DNA from: Acidimicrobiia bacterium
GTDB taxonomy: Bacteria; Actinomycetota; Acidimicrobiia; Spongiisociales; ZC4RG35
DNA: 5,423 bases
Direction: 5' to 3'
NCBI GenBank assembly: GCA_029865445.1
Contig: JAOUGY010000268.1
Span: 1 to 5,423, forward strand
Positions 1 to 5,423 of the stretch are shown here, one piece after another. Made by a program: the position numbers and the translations under genes. The stretch's first letter is position 1. Every line of letters starts with the position of its first letter. Below the pieces are notes generated by a model. It did no database searches and had not been told where the DNA came from. It saw nothing but the letters and a program-made list of their open reading frames with translations.

Positions 1-900
1 CTTGAAGATCTCCTCGGGTACTTCCGCTCCACACCTCACGAGAGCGATCCGCCAGCGTGGTGATGCGCCCAATGCCCAATGCAGAGCGTTCACGGTGATG
101 GAGCCGAAGCGGTAGGCACCCCACCGGGGTTCGACTCCCATCAGGTCGAGGAGCCGCTTGGGCGTGATGGCGAGTGCTGCCTCCGACAGGACGGCATATC
201 CGAGGCGGATGGGGGGCGTGAGTGGGGGTCGGCGGAGGAACTCCATCGTCTCGTTCATGCCGGGAGATCCCCCGACGTCCGGGTGCTCGGCCACCCACGA
301 GGCCAGCTCATGGGCTGTCCGCGGGAGCGGGTCGGCGTCGAGGAGCCGGCCGACTTCCGCCTGCTCGGCGACGAATCGATCGGCTTCCCGGGGTGAGAGT
401 CGCTCCCGTCCGTACGCCTGGTTGGCAGCGAGGAACGAGTCGGTCAGCGAATTGTGAACCCATGCGGCGAGGTGGGGATCGGTCGCCGAGTACGGCTCAT
501 TCCGATGTGACCGACCCCGCACGGGTGCATGTGCCCGCCGAACGACGCTCACTGCGGCCTCGACCTCGGGCATCGCGCCGTAGCTCGTCGCAGTGACGTA
601 GCTCGCCGTGCGGGACAGTCTCCCCAAGGGGTCCTGGCGGTACGACGAGTGATCGCGGACGCCCGCGACGACCTCCGGATGCGTGGACTGGATCATCAGA
701 GCTCGGATGCCGCCGACGAAGGTCGCCGCATCGCCCATGACTTTCCACGTCACCGAACCCGGGCCGAAGAGTCCGGGGTCCCCCGGGTAATCGAGGGTCT
801 TGGCAAGTGGATCGGCGGAATGGGCGAACAGGGCGGTTGTGCTTGCCACGATCTTGCGGCGCCACGCATCGATCATTTCCACAGTGTCCCATTCCGTCAC
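1..900 (-). CDS. MpaB-family (DUF2236) oxygenase, C-terminus cut by left edge
   Basis: Reading the minus strand from a GTG at 900 gives 300 open codons running off position 1. Family-typical blocks, in order, are DPGLFGPGSVTW (residues 41-52), GGIRALMIQSTHP (63-75), the RRAHAPVRG block (121-129), EPYSATDP (135-142) and WVHNSLTDSFLAA (147-159). These match the DUF2236 fold (PF09995) of fungal MpaB and bacterial rubber oxygenase Lcp. Lcp is a b-type heme protein; H74, H124 and H149 here are candidate metal or heme ligands by inference only. Typical relatives are about 270-310 residues, so little of the C-terminus should be missing. No signal peptide or membrane segment is seen, so it is probably cytoplasmic. 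The substrate cannot be read from sequence; relatives act on isoprenoid or other lipid-like chains. The start is uncertain: GTG at 900, GTG at 882 and ATG at 876 are in frame, none with a strong ribosome site. It diverges from the crotonase gene. Confidence 0.85.
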   Translation of the reverse strand, partial: MTEWDTVEMIDAWRRKIVASTTALFAHSADPLAKTLDYPGDPGLFGPGSVTWKVMGDAATFVGGIRALMIQSTHPEVVAGVRDHSSYRQDPLGRLSRTASYVTATSYGAMPEVEAAVSVVRRAHAPVRGRSHRNEPYSATDPHLAAWVHNSLTDSFLAANQAYGRERLSPREADRFVAEQAEVGRLLDADPLPRTAHELASWVAEHPDVGGSPGMNETMEFLRRPPLTPPIRLGYAVLSEAALAITPKRLLDLMGVEPRWGAYRFGSITVNALHWALGASPRWRIALVRCGAEVPEEIFK

Positions 901-933
901 CGGAATCGGGAAACGACCTGTCACAATCCGGTC
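901..933. promoter_or_regulatory. Short divergent intergenic region, putative overlapping promoters
   Basis: Only 33 bp separate the chosen GTG of the oxygenase from the ATG of the crotonase gene; the gap is 57 bp if the oxygenase starts at its ATG at 876. Both genes are divergent, so their promoters must lie here or inside the other gene. CACAAT at 922-927 resembles a -10 box and sits six bases before the ATG at 934, the spacing expected for a leaderless transcript. No Shine-Dalgarno site precedes that ATG, which agrees with this. No convincing -35 hexamer is visible. The leaderless reading is inference. Confidence 0.3.
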
Positions 934-1695
934 ATGAGCCTGTACGTCGAACTTGCGGACGGTGTGGCTTCCCTGGTGATCGACAGGCCGGCGCGGCGCA
1001 ATGCCTTCTCGGAGTCGATGTGGGATGAGATGCCGGGGCTGATGGCCGGGTTCGGCGTCGACGATCGGGTGCGGGTCGTCGTCATCCGGAGTGCCGTGGA
1101 CGGGGTGTTCTCGGCGGGTGCCGACGTGGCGGAGTTCCAAGGCGCGATCGATCGCCAGGTCGATTCGAGTGTCGACAGGATCCGGAGGGCGTTCCAGGCG
1201 GTCATCGACATCCCCAAGCCGACGATCGCTGCGATCTCGGGCGCTTGTCACGGGGGTGGCGCCGGCCTGGCGACCTGTTGTGACATCAGAATCGGTGATC
1301 AGTCCGCCGAATTCTCGATACCTCCTGCGCGGCTCGGCGTGCTGTATCCGTTCCCGGTGTTGAGGCGGCTCGTGTGGATCATCGGACCGGGCGCCGCCAG
1401 ACGCCTCCTCTTCACCGCTCGAACCTTCGATGCCGTGGAGGCCTCACGGCTCGGGTTCCTCGACGAGGTGGTCCCGACCGGGGACCTGGGCGAGTGCTCC
1501 GAGGCGCTCGCCCGGGAGATGGCAGCCAATGCCCCAGAAGCGATTGCGGCGATGAAGCGAGTGATGAACGGCCTCGAGGCCACCGAAAGCCAGATCGCGC
1601 AGCTGGCCATGGATCTCGAACAGACGGCTTTCCGCAGTGTCGAACACCATGAAGGCGTCGCAGCGTTTCTCGAGAAGCGCCTTCCGCGCTACTGA
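934..1695 (+). CDS. Enoyl-CoA hydratase/isomerase (crotonase) family protein lacking both canonical catalytic glutamates
   Basis: A 253-residue protein, usual length for a single-domain crotonase, predicted cytoplasmic. The first oxyanion-hole segment is FSAGAD (59-64), and the second lies in GACHGGGAGLATCCD (103-117), where G108 matches the oxyanion glycine. IPPARLG (129-135) and GPGAARRLLFTARTFDAVEA (151-170) are typical of the family, and the C-terminal helices end in EGVAAFLEKRLP. The family binds acyl-CoA thioesters and stabilises an enolate. Glu144 of rat mitochondrial hydratase aligns with G111 and Glu164 with P131, so straightforward hydration of 2-enoyl-CoA is doubtful. Isomerase, hydrolase or other crotonase chemistry is possible. 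The ATG at 934 is chosen because MSLYVELADGVASLVIDRP is the normal crotonase N-terminus; the reading frame stays open upstream, but that part lies antisense to the oxygenase. It ends directly against the converging dehydrogenase gene. Confidence 0.9.
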   Translation: MSLYVELADGVASLVIDRPARRNAFSESMWDEMPGLMAGFGVDDRVRVVVIRSAVDGVFSAGADVAEFQGAIDRQVDSSVDRIRRAFQAVIDIPKPTIAAISGACHGGGAGLATCCDIRIGDQSAEFSIPPARLGVLYPFPVLRRLVWIIGPGAARRLLFTARTFDAVEASRLGFLDEVVPTGDLGECSEALAREMAANAPEAIAAMKRVMNGLEATESQIAQLAMDLEQTAFRSVEHHEGVAAFLEKRLPRY

Positions 1696-1698
1696 TCA
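1693..1698. other. Abutting convergent stop codons (TGATCA)
   Basis: The plus-strand TGA of the crotonase gene (1693-1695) is followed at once by the complement of the minus-strand TGA of the dehydrogenase (1696-1698), giving the palindrome TGATCA. There is no intergenic base and no hairpin plus T-tract nearby. Transcripts from both sides must end inside the opposing gene, or use Rho. Confidence 0.9.
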
Positions 1699-2820
1699 GC
1701 GGAAACGCTCGATGGCGAAGGCGGTCGCATCGACTCCGTGTCGGGCCAGTTCCTCGGGGACAACTCCCTCGAGAATCAAGCCCGCTGCGAGCATCCCGGC
1801 CGCTGGCGCCGTTTGGATCCCGGTACCTCCCTGGCCTGCCAGCCAGAAGAACCCCTCGTGGCTGGGATCGAACCCAATCCCCATGCCTTCATCGCTCAAG
1901 AAAGACCGCAATCCCGCCCACGAGGACCGCACGGTTCGGATACCCAGGGTCGTGGCTTCGTTGATCCGTTCGATGGCGATAGCGATGTCGAGTTCGTCCG
2001 GTCGTGCATCGCACGGACCAACAGGAGTCTCGTCGGCGGGTGAACAAAGGAGCTGGGAACCGTCCGGTTTGAAGTAGAAGTCGTGATCGATGTCGGCCAC
2101 CAGCGGCCAATTACGCCACCCGGGTTCGCCGGGCACCATGAATGCCGTTCGTCGCCGAGGCTGGAGACCGATCGGAGGGATGCCGGCGAGACCGGCCATC
2201 TCGTCGCACCACGCCCCGGCGGCGTTGACGATCACCGAACACCCGATGTCGTTCCCCGTCGCCGTGCTCACCCTCCAGTCACCGCCCCCACCGCCGATCC
2301 CGATCACACCGGCGTTCACACGGATCCCGCCGCCCGATCGGCGAAGGCCCTTCACGTACATCTGGTGAATGGCGGCCACATCCATGTCGGCGGCGTCTGG
2401 TTCCCATACCGCGGCCTCGATGAGTTCGGTGCGTAGCGATGGTACGAGCTCACCCGCCTGTGCCGCGCTGAGTCGTTCGATCGGAACTCCGGTCGCAAGA
2501 CCCTCGGACACGATCTGGTCGAAGTGATCCATCTGGTGTGGCCGGGCGATCATGAGGGAACCGCGAGGGGACAGCAGCGGTTGCTCGCTCAATCCCGGCG
2601 GTGGGTTTTCGAACACGCGCCGCGACGCCTTCGAGAGGGCCCGCACCGACAGGTGGCCGTAGTTCTCGAAATAGAGGGCCGCCGACCGGCCGGTGGTGTG
2701 ATAGGCCAGCTGGCTCTCACGCTCAAGGAGAACCACGGAACGGCCTGCGGAGGACAGATAGTGGGCGGCGGTCACCCCGGCGATACCGCCCCCGATCACG
2801 ACGATATCGAACCGCTCCAT
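1696..2820 (-). CDS. FAD-dependent D-amino-acid dehydrogenase, DauA (D-arginine dehydrogenase)-like
   Basis: A 374-residue DAO-fold flavoprotein. The N-terminal FAD dinucleotide-binding motif is VVIGGGIAG (7-15) with E33 closing the fold. It aligns almost without gaps to my recollection of Pseudomonas aeruginosa D-arginine dehydrogenase (about 375 residues), sharing YHTTGRSAA (40-48), NAAGAWCD (199-206), LQPRRRTAF (219-227), WAGLRSF (301-307) and GFFWLAGQGG (323-332). Such enzymes oxidise D-amino acids to imino acids, which hydrolyse to 2-oxo acids and ammonia. Backbone-binding residues are kept: Y54, R224, Y249, R305 and G332. Residues that contact the D-arginine side chain or shape its pocket differ: His48 is L49, Thr50 is F51, Glu87 is S88 and Val242 is A242. 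The substrate is therefore probably not arginine. No dauB-like partner is visible. ATG 2820 is chosen because it matches the family N-terminus; an in-frame GTG at 2847, preceded by GGCGGAA, would add nine residues. Likely third gene of the minus-strand unit. Confidence 0.88.
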   Translation of the reverse strand: MERFDIVVIGGGIAGVTAAHYLSSAGRSVVLLERESQLAYHTTGRSAALYFENYGHLSVRALSKASRRVFENPPPGLSEQPLLSPRGSLMIARPHQMDHFDQIVSEGLATGVPIERLSAAQAGELVPSLRTELIEAAVWEPDAADMDVAAIHQMYVKGLRRSGGGIRVNAGVIGIGGGGGDWRVSTATGNDIGCSVIVNAAGAWCDEMAGLAGIPPIGLQPRRRTAFMVPGEPGWRNWPLVADIDHDFYFKPDGSQLLCSPADETPVGPCDARPDELDIAIAIERINEATTLGIRTVRSSWAGLRSFLSDEGMGIGFDPSHEGFFWLAGQGGTGIQTAPAAGMLAAGLILEGVVPEELARHGVDATAFAIERFR

Positions 2821-2852
2821 GACATCGACGATAGTCCCGGCCCGCACCCGGT

Positions 2853-2859
2853 TTCCGCC
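2853..2859 (-). promoter_or_regulatory. Weak ribosome-binding site for the alternative GTG start of the dehydrogenase
   Basis: On the minus strand GGCGGAA ends five bases before a GTG at 2847-2845 that is in frame with the dehydrogenase. ATG 2820 has no comparable site. This favours the longer product (383 residues), whereas family alignment favours ATG 2820, so the start remains open. Confidence 0.3.
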
Positions 2860-2894
2860 GACACCGGCCCATGTACGGCATCGATGTCGTGATC

Positions 2895-4139
2895 TCAGTG
2901 ACCGGCTGTACGAACCTCGACTCTGGTGATCCGCCGGCCCCGGACACTGGTGACTCGGAGAACGTGATGGTGCGTAGCCACCTCGTCGCCAACGTGAGGG
3001 ATACGCCCCAGGGCGTGCATCACGAGGCCGGCGACGGTGTTGTACTCCGTATCGTCGAGCTCCTCGTCGATCAGGTCGGCGAGATCCTCGATGGGGAGCG
3101 CTCCGTCGACCGACCAGTGCCGATCCGCGACTGCGGTGACGGCAGTACCGCCAGGTGCCTCGGTGATCGAACCGAGGAGTTCCTCAGCGATGTCTTCCAC
3201 CGTGACCAATCCCGCGGTCCCCCCGTATTCGTCGACCACGATGGCGAGATGGATGCCCGTTGTCTGCATCTCGGTCAGCAGATCCACGACCCGCTTCGAC
3301 TCTGGCACGGCAAGTGTGGGCTCGGACAACGGACCCACTTCCAGTTCGTGCCGCCGGGGTTCGGGGACCTGGATCAGGTCGCGGAGACTCACCATGGCCG
3401 TGACGTTCTCGAGAGAATCTCGGAACACCGGCAGACGCCGGTGCCCGGCCTCGAGTGACACCTGCAGAGCCTCGGCGACCGGCGCGGTGTCCCGAATCGC
3501 CACGATGTCGGTCCGCGGAACCATGATGTCGTCGACTTGGCGATCGCCGACCCGGAAGGCGCGATCGATGAATCGCAGGTCGTCGGGGGTTATCTCGCCT
3601 TCGTTGGCTGCAAGGCTGGCGAGCATGCGTAATTCGCCTTCTGTGACGGTAGGGGACGTGACGACCCCCTTGCCGGGCATCTGCAGGTCCGCGACCCACA
3701 CGAGCACTCGGACCATGGGGCGGACGGTGGCCTCGAGGATCGAGAGCGGGAAGGCGAGTGTGAGCGCCACCCGATCGGCGTGGCGGACTGCGAACGTCTT
3801 TGGGATCGCCTCCGAGTAGATGAAGAGAACGACAGTGAGGACGATCGAGGCGATCGTCACCCCCAACCCGCCAGGGAACCAGCGCTCGGCGAGGATCCCC
3901 GCAATCGTCGCTGCCACTATCTGGCTGAGCAGCGCGGTCAGGAGAATGGCGTTCAGGACCTCCGGCAGACGTTTGTTGAGCGCCTCCAGCCGGCGTGCTC
4001 GGCGGCTTCCGCCTGCTGCCATGGCCTCGATGCGGACCGCCGGGATCCGCAAGAACGCAGTCTCCACTGCGGCCACGAAGATCGACAGTGCGAAAGCCGA
4101 GAAGAAGAGGATGACGAGGGGGACGTCAGCCGGGTCCAT
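2895..4139 (-). CDS. CNNM/CorC-type membrane protein with CBS pair (hemolysin-family protein)
   Basis: A 414-residue protein in the order DUF21/CNNM membrane domain, paired CBS domains, CorC_HlyC domain. Hydrophobic segments lie near residues 6-28, 63-85, 94-110 and 124-150, followed by SEAIPK (109-114) at the third segment. CBS1 starts at VDDIMVPRTDIVAIRD (202-217). CBS2 includes VVDEYGGTAGLVTVEDIAEE (301-320), the hallmark of the family. The C-terminal domain spans about 336-411. Relatives bind ATP or Mg2+ through the CBS pair, and several (Thermus CorC, Staphylococcus MpfA, animal CNNM) export Mg2+; the hemolysin label is historical. The polar residues of the usual ion path are replaced here (A23/V25, TALLSQ at 68-73, S109), so Mg2+ transport is not assured. 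The ATG overlaps the upstream gene's stop as TGATG, so translation is probably coupled. About 55 bases (74 if ATG 2820) or fewer separate it from the dehydrogenase gene. Confidence 0.93.
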   Translation of the reverse strand: MDPADVPLVILFFSAFALSIFVAAVETAFLRIPAVRIEAMAAGGSRRARRLEALNKRLPEVLNAILLTALLSQIVAATIAGILAERWFPGGLGVTIASIVLTVVLFIYSEAIPKTFAVRHADRVALTLAFPLSILEATVRPMVRVLVWVADLQMPGKGVVTSPTVTEGELRMLASLAANEGEITPDDLRFIDRAFRVGDRQVDDIMVPRTDIVAIRDTAPVAEALQVSLEAGHRRLPVFRDSLENVTAMVSLRDLIQVPEPRRHELEVGPLSEPTLAVPESKRVVDLLTEMQTTGIHLAIVVDEYGGTAGLVTVEDIAEELLGSITEAPGGTAVTAVADRHWSVDGALPIEDLADLIDEELDDTEYNTVAGLVMHALGRIPHVGDEVATHHHVLRVTSVRGRRITRVEVRTAGH

Positions 4140-4157
4140 CAGTTCGTCTTCGCCTCC
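4137..4157 (-). promoter_or_regulatory. TGATG stop/start overlap with upstream GGAGG
   Basis: On the minus strand the TGA of the molybdenum hydroxylase gene shares one base with the ATG of the CorC-like gene (4141-4137 reads TGATG). A GGAGG lies at 4157-4153, thirteen bases before the ATG, which is longer than the usual spacing. Reinitiation after the upstream stop is the likely mode of translation, so both genes should be co-transcribed. Confidence 0.7.
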
Positions 4158-5423
4158 GTCAGCGCCCCCCAGACCCGTCCCGGCGTCAGCGGCATGTCGA
4201 TGTGGCCGACACCCAGATGGGCGACCGCATCGAGTACTGCCCCGTAGACCGCGGGTGTCGAGCCGACGGTCCCTGCTTCGCCGATGCCCTTCACGCCCAG
4301 CGGGTTCGACGGGGACGGCGTGTGGGTATGCCCGAGTTCCATGGCCGGGAGCCCCACTGCAGTGGGCAGTAAGTATCCGGTGAGGTTTCCGGTCAGTGGG
4401 TTTGCGGCGTCGTCATATCGGAAGTCCTCGAAGAGGGCCTGTCCGATGCCCTGAGCGATGCCGCCGTGGATCTGGCCGTCGAAGACGAGGTGATTGACGA
4501 TCAACCCGGCGTCGTCGACCGCGATGTGCCGGCGAAGCGTGACTTCACCTGTTTCGGTGTCCACCTCGACGATGCTGACATGGGTTCCGAACGGGACGCT
4601 CGAATGCTCCTGTTCGTAGGTGTCTTCGACACGGAGGCCGGGTTCCATGCCGTCCGGCAGGTTTGCGGGATCGGAGGCCAGTGACGCTACCTCCGCCCAC
4701 GTGAGCGCCAGGTCGGGAACACCGGACACACCGATCGTGCCGTCGGGAGCGAGAATCACGTCCTCGACGGCTGCCTCTCGATGGTGGGCCACGATCGCCC
4801 TCGCCTTGTCGAGGACGGCTCCGGCGGAATTGTGAATCGCCGACCCGGCCATCTGGAGCGAACGTGAGCCCATGGTTCCGCCACCTCGCACCACGCTGGC
4901 GGTGTCGGCCTGAATGAAGCCGATGTCGGCGATCGGGATACCCAGAACCCGAGAGACCAACTGGGGAAACGTGGTCTCGTGACTGTGCCCGTGGGACACG
5001 GCCCCAGAGAACACCGTTGCCGTACCGTCGGTGTGGACGTCAACGGCGCCCCAGTCCTTGCGACCTCCCGGGGCTGTGACTTCCACGTAGCTGGCGATCC
5101 CGATTCCCAGCTGAATGCGATCACCGGCCCCTCGACGGACCGCCTGTTCCTTCCTGGCCTCAACGTACCCGGCCATGTCGAGCGCCTTCTCGAGTGCAGC
5201 TCGATAGTTGCCCGAGTCGTACCGTTCGCCTGTGGCGGTGACCCAAGGGAAGGCTTCCGACTCTTGGAGATTCCGCCGCCTCACCTCCGCAGGGTCCATC
5301 TGCAGCTCGGCGGCGAGCATATCCATCACTCGCTCCAGGGTCACGGTGGCCTCCGGGCGGCCCGCCCCCCGGTAGGCGTGAACAGGTGTGGTGTTGGTGA
5401 CCACGCTTCGGGAGCGGTAGTCG
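4139..5423 (-). CDS. Molybdopterin-binding hydroxylase large subunit (xanthine dehydrogenase/CoxL superfamily), N-terminus beyond right edge
   Basis: The visible 427 codons are the C-terminal half of a protein usually about 750-800 residues long. The frame stays open through position 5423, and the GTG at 5404 is an internal valine. Motifs are AYRGAGRPEA (from 5377 downward), SHGHSHETT, MGSRS (4873-4859), GGIAQGIGQALFED and the active-site block GVKGIGEAGT, whose Glu codon is at 4277-4279. That glutamate is the general base in xanthine oxidase and CO dehydrogenase. The AYRGAGR loop lacks the copper-binding cysteine of true aerobic CO dehydrogenase (AYRCSFR), so it is a form-II-like or other hydroxylase, and the substrate cannot be read. 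The subunit should carry Mo-cytosine dinucleotide and pair with FAD (medium) and 2Fe-2S (small) subunits, which are not in view and may lie to the right. It ends in a one-base overlap with the CorC-like gene. Confidence 0.93.
   Translation of the reverse strand, partial: DYRSRSVVTNTTPVHAYRGAGRPEATVTLERVMDMLAAELQMDPAEVRRRNLQESEAFPWVTATGERYDSGNYRAALEKALDMAGYVEARKEQAVRRGAGDRIQLGIGIASYVEVTAPGGRKDWGAVDVHTDGTATVFSGAVSHGHSHETTFPQLVSRVLGIPIADIGFIQADTASVVRGGGTMGSRSLQMAGSAIHNSAGAVLDKARAIVAHHREAAVEDVILAPDGTIGVSGVPDLALTWAEVASLASDPANLPDGMEPGLRVEDTYEQEHSSVPFGTHVSIVEVDTETGEVTLRRHIAVDDAGLIVNHLVFDGQIHGGIAQGIGQALFEDFRYDDAANPLTGNLTGYLLPTAVGLPAMELGHTHTPSPSNPLGVKGIGEAGTVGSTPAVYGAVLDAVAHLGVGHIDMPLTPGRVWGALTEAKTN

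Noticed and set aside
497..892. Minus-strand 131-codon reading frame overlapping the oxygenase
   Set aside because: It is another frame of the same strand with an arginine- and proline-rich composition typical of GC-rich shadows, whereas the neighbouring frame carries the family motifs.
529..933. In-frame upstream extension of the crotonase reading frame to a 388-residue protein
   Set aside because: The extension has no crotonase-like sequence and lies antisense to the well-supported DUF2236 oxygenase; the family N-terminus begins at the ATG at 934.
2848..2867. Small inverted repeat (CCGGT / ACCGG) upstream of the dehydrogenase
   Set aside because: The stem is only five base pairs with a ten-base loop and no T-tract; this is expected by chance in GC-rich DNA and does not support a terminator or operator.
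2821..2888. Eight-base inverted repeat GACATCGA / TCGATGTC flanking the CorC-dehydrogenase gap
   Set aside because: The arms are 52 bases apart, and one arm sits at the dehydrogenase start; GATC/TCGA-rich words are common throughout the window.
2871..3458. Plus-strand 195-codon open frame antisense to the CorC-like gene
   Set aside because: It has no recognisable motif, and the opposite strand encodes the CBS and CorC_HlyC domains over the same bases.
3037..3819. Plus-strand 260-codon open frame antisense to the CorC-like gene
   Set aside because: It is rich in serine and arginine, lacks any domain, and arises from third-position GC bias opposite a clear three-domain protein.
4139..5404. 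Complete 421-residue hydroxylase starting at GTG 5404
   Set aside because: The frame continues without a stop to the right edge with family-like residues (DYRSRSV before TNTTP), so this valine is internal and the gene is partial.

Overview
The window comes from a GC-rich chromosome. It has GTG start codons, very tight gene packing and few clear Shine-Dalgarno sites. Together with an MpaB/DUF2236 oxygenase and a form-II-like CoxL-type protein, this suggests an actinobacterium, possibly Acidimicrobiia-like. That placement is inference from style and gene content; no rRNA or marker gene is present.

Five protein genes fill almost the whole window. On the left, a DUF2236/MpaB-family oxygenase (minus strand, 1-900, C-terminus cut by the edge) diverges from a crotonase-fold enoyl-CoA hydratase/isomerase-family gene (plus strand, 934-1695) across only about 33 bp. 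The crotonase gene ends tail to tail against a minus-strand FAD-dependent D-amino-acid dehydrogenase of the DauA type (1696-2820). The two stop codons form one TGATCA with no gap. Upstream of the dehydrogenase on the minus strand lie a CNNM/CorC-type membrane protein with paired CBS domains (2895-4139) and the C-terminal half of a molybdopterin-binding hydroxylase large subunit of the xanthine dehydrogenase/CoxL superfamily (4139 to the right edge).

The three minus-strand genes from the right edge to 1696 are probably one transcription unit, read CoxL-like, then CorC-like, then DauA-like. The first two overlap at TGATG and the next gap is at most 74 bp. Their products do not form an obvious single pathway: molybdenum hydroxylase, ion transport or sensing, and D-amino-acid oxidation.

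The main interest is in residues rather than a new system. The DauA-like enzyme keeps the residues that hold the amino-acid backbone but lacks the glutamate and other side-chain-pocket residues that fit D-arginine. The crotonase-fold protein lacks both catalytic glutamates of canonical enoyl-CoA hydratase. The CorC-like protein lacks the polar residues of the known Mg2+ site. I see no CRISPR array, mobile element, RNA gene, convincing intrinsic terminator or notable repeat. There is no gene-free stretch over 300 bases.
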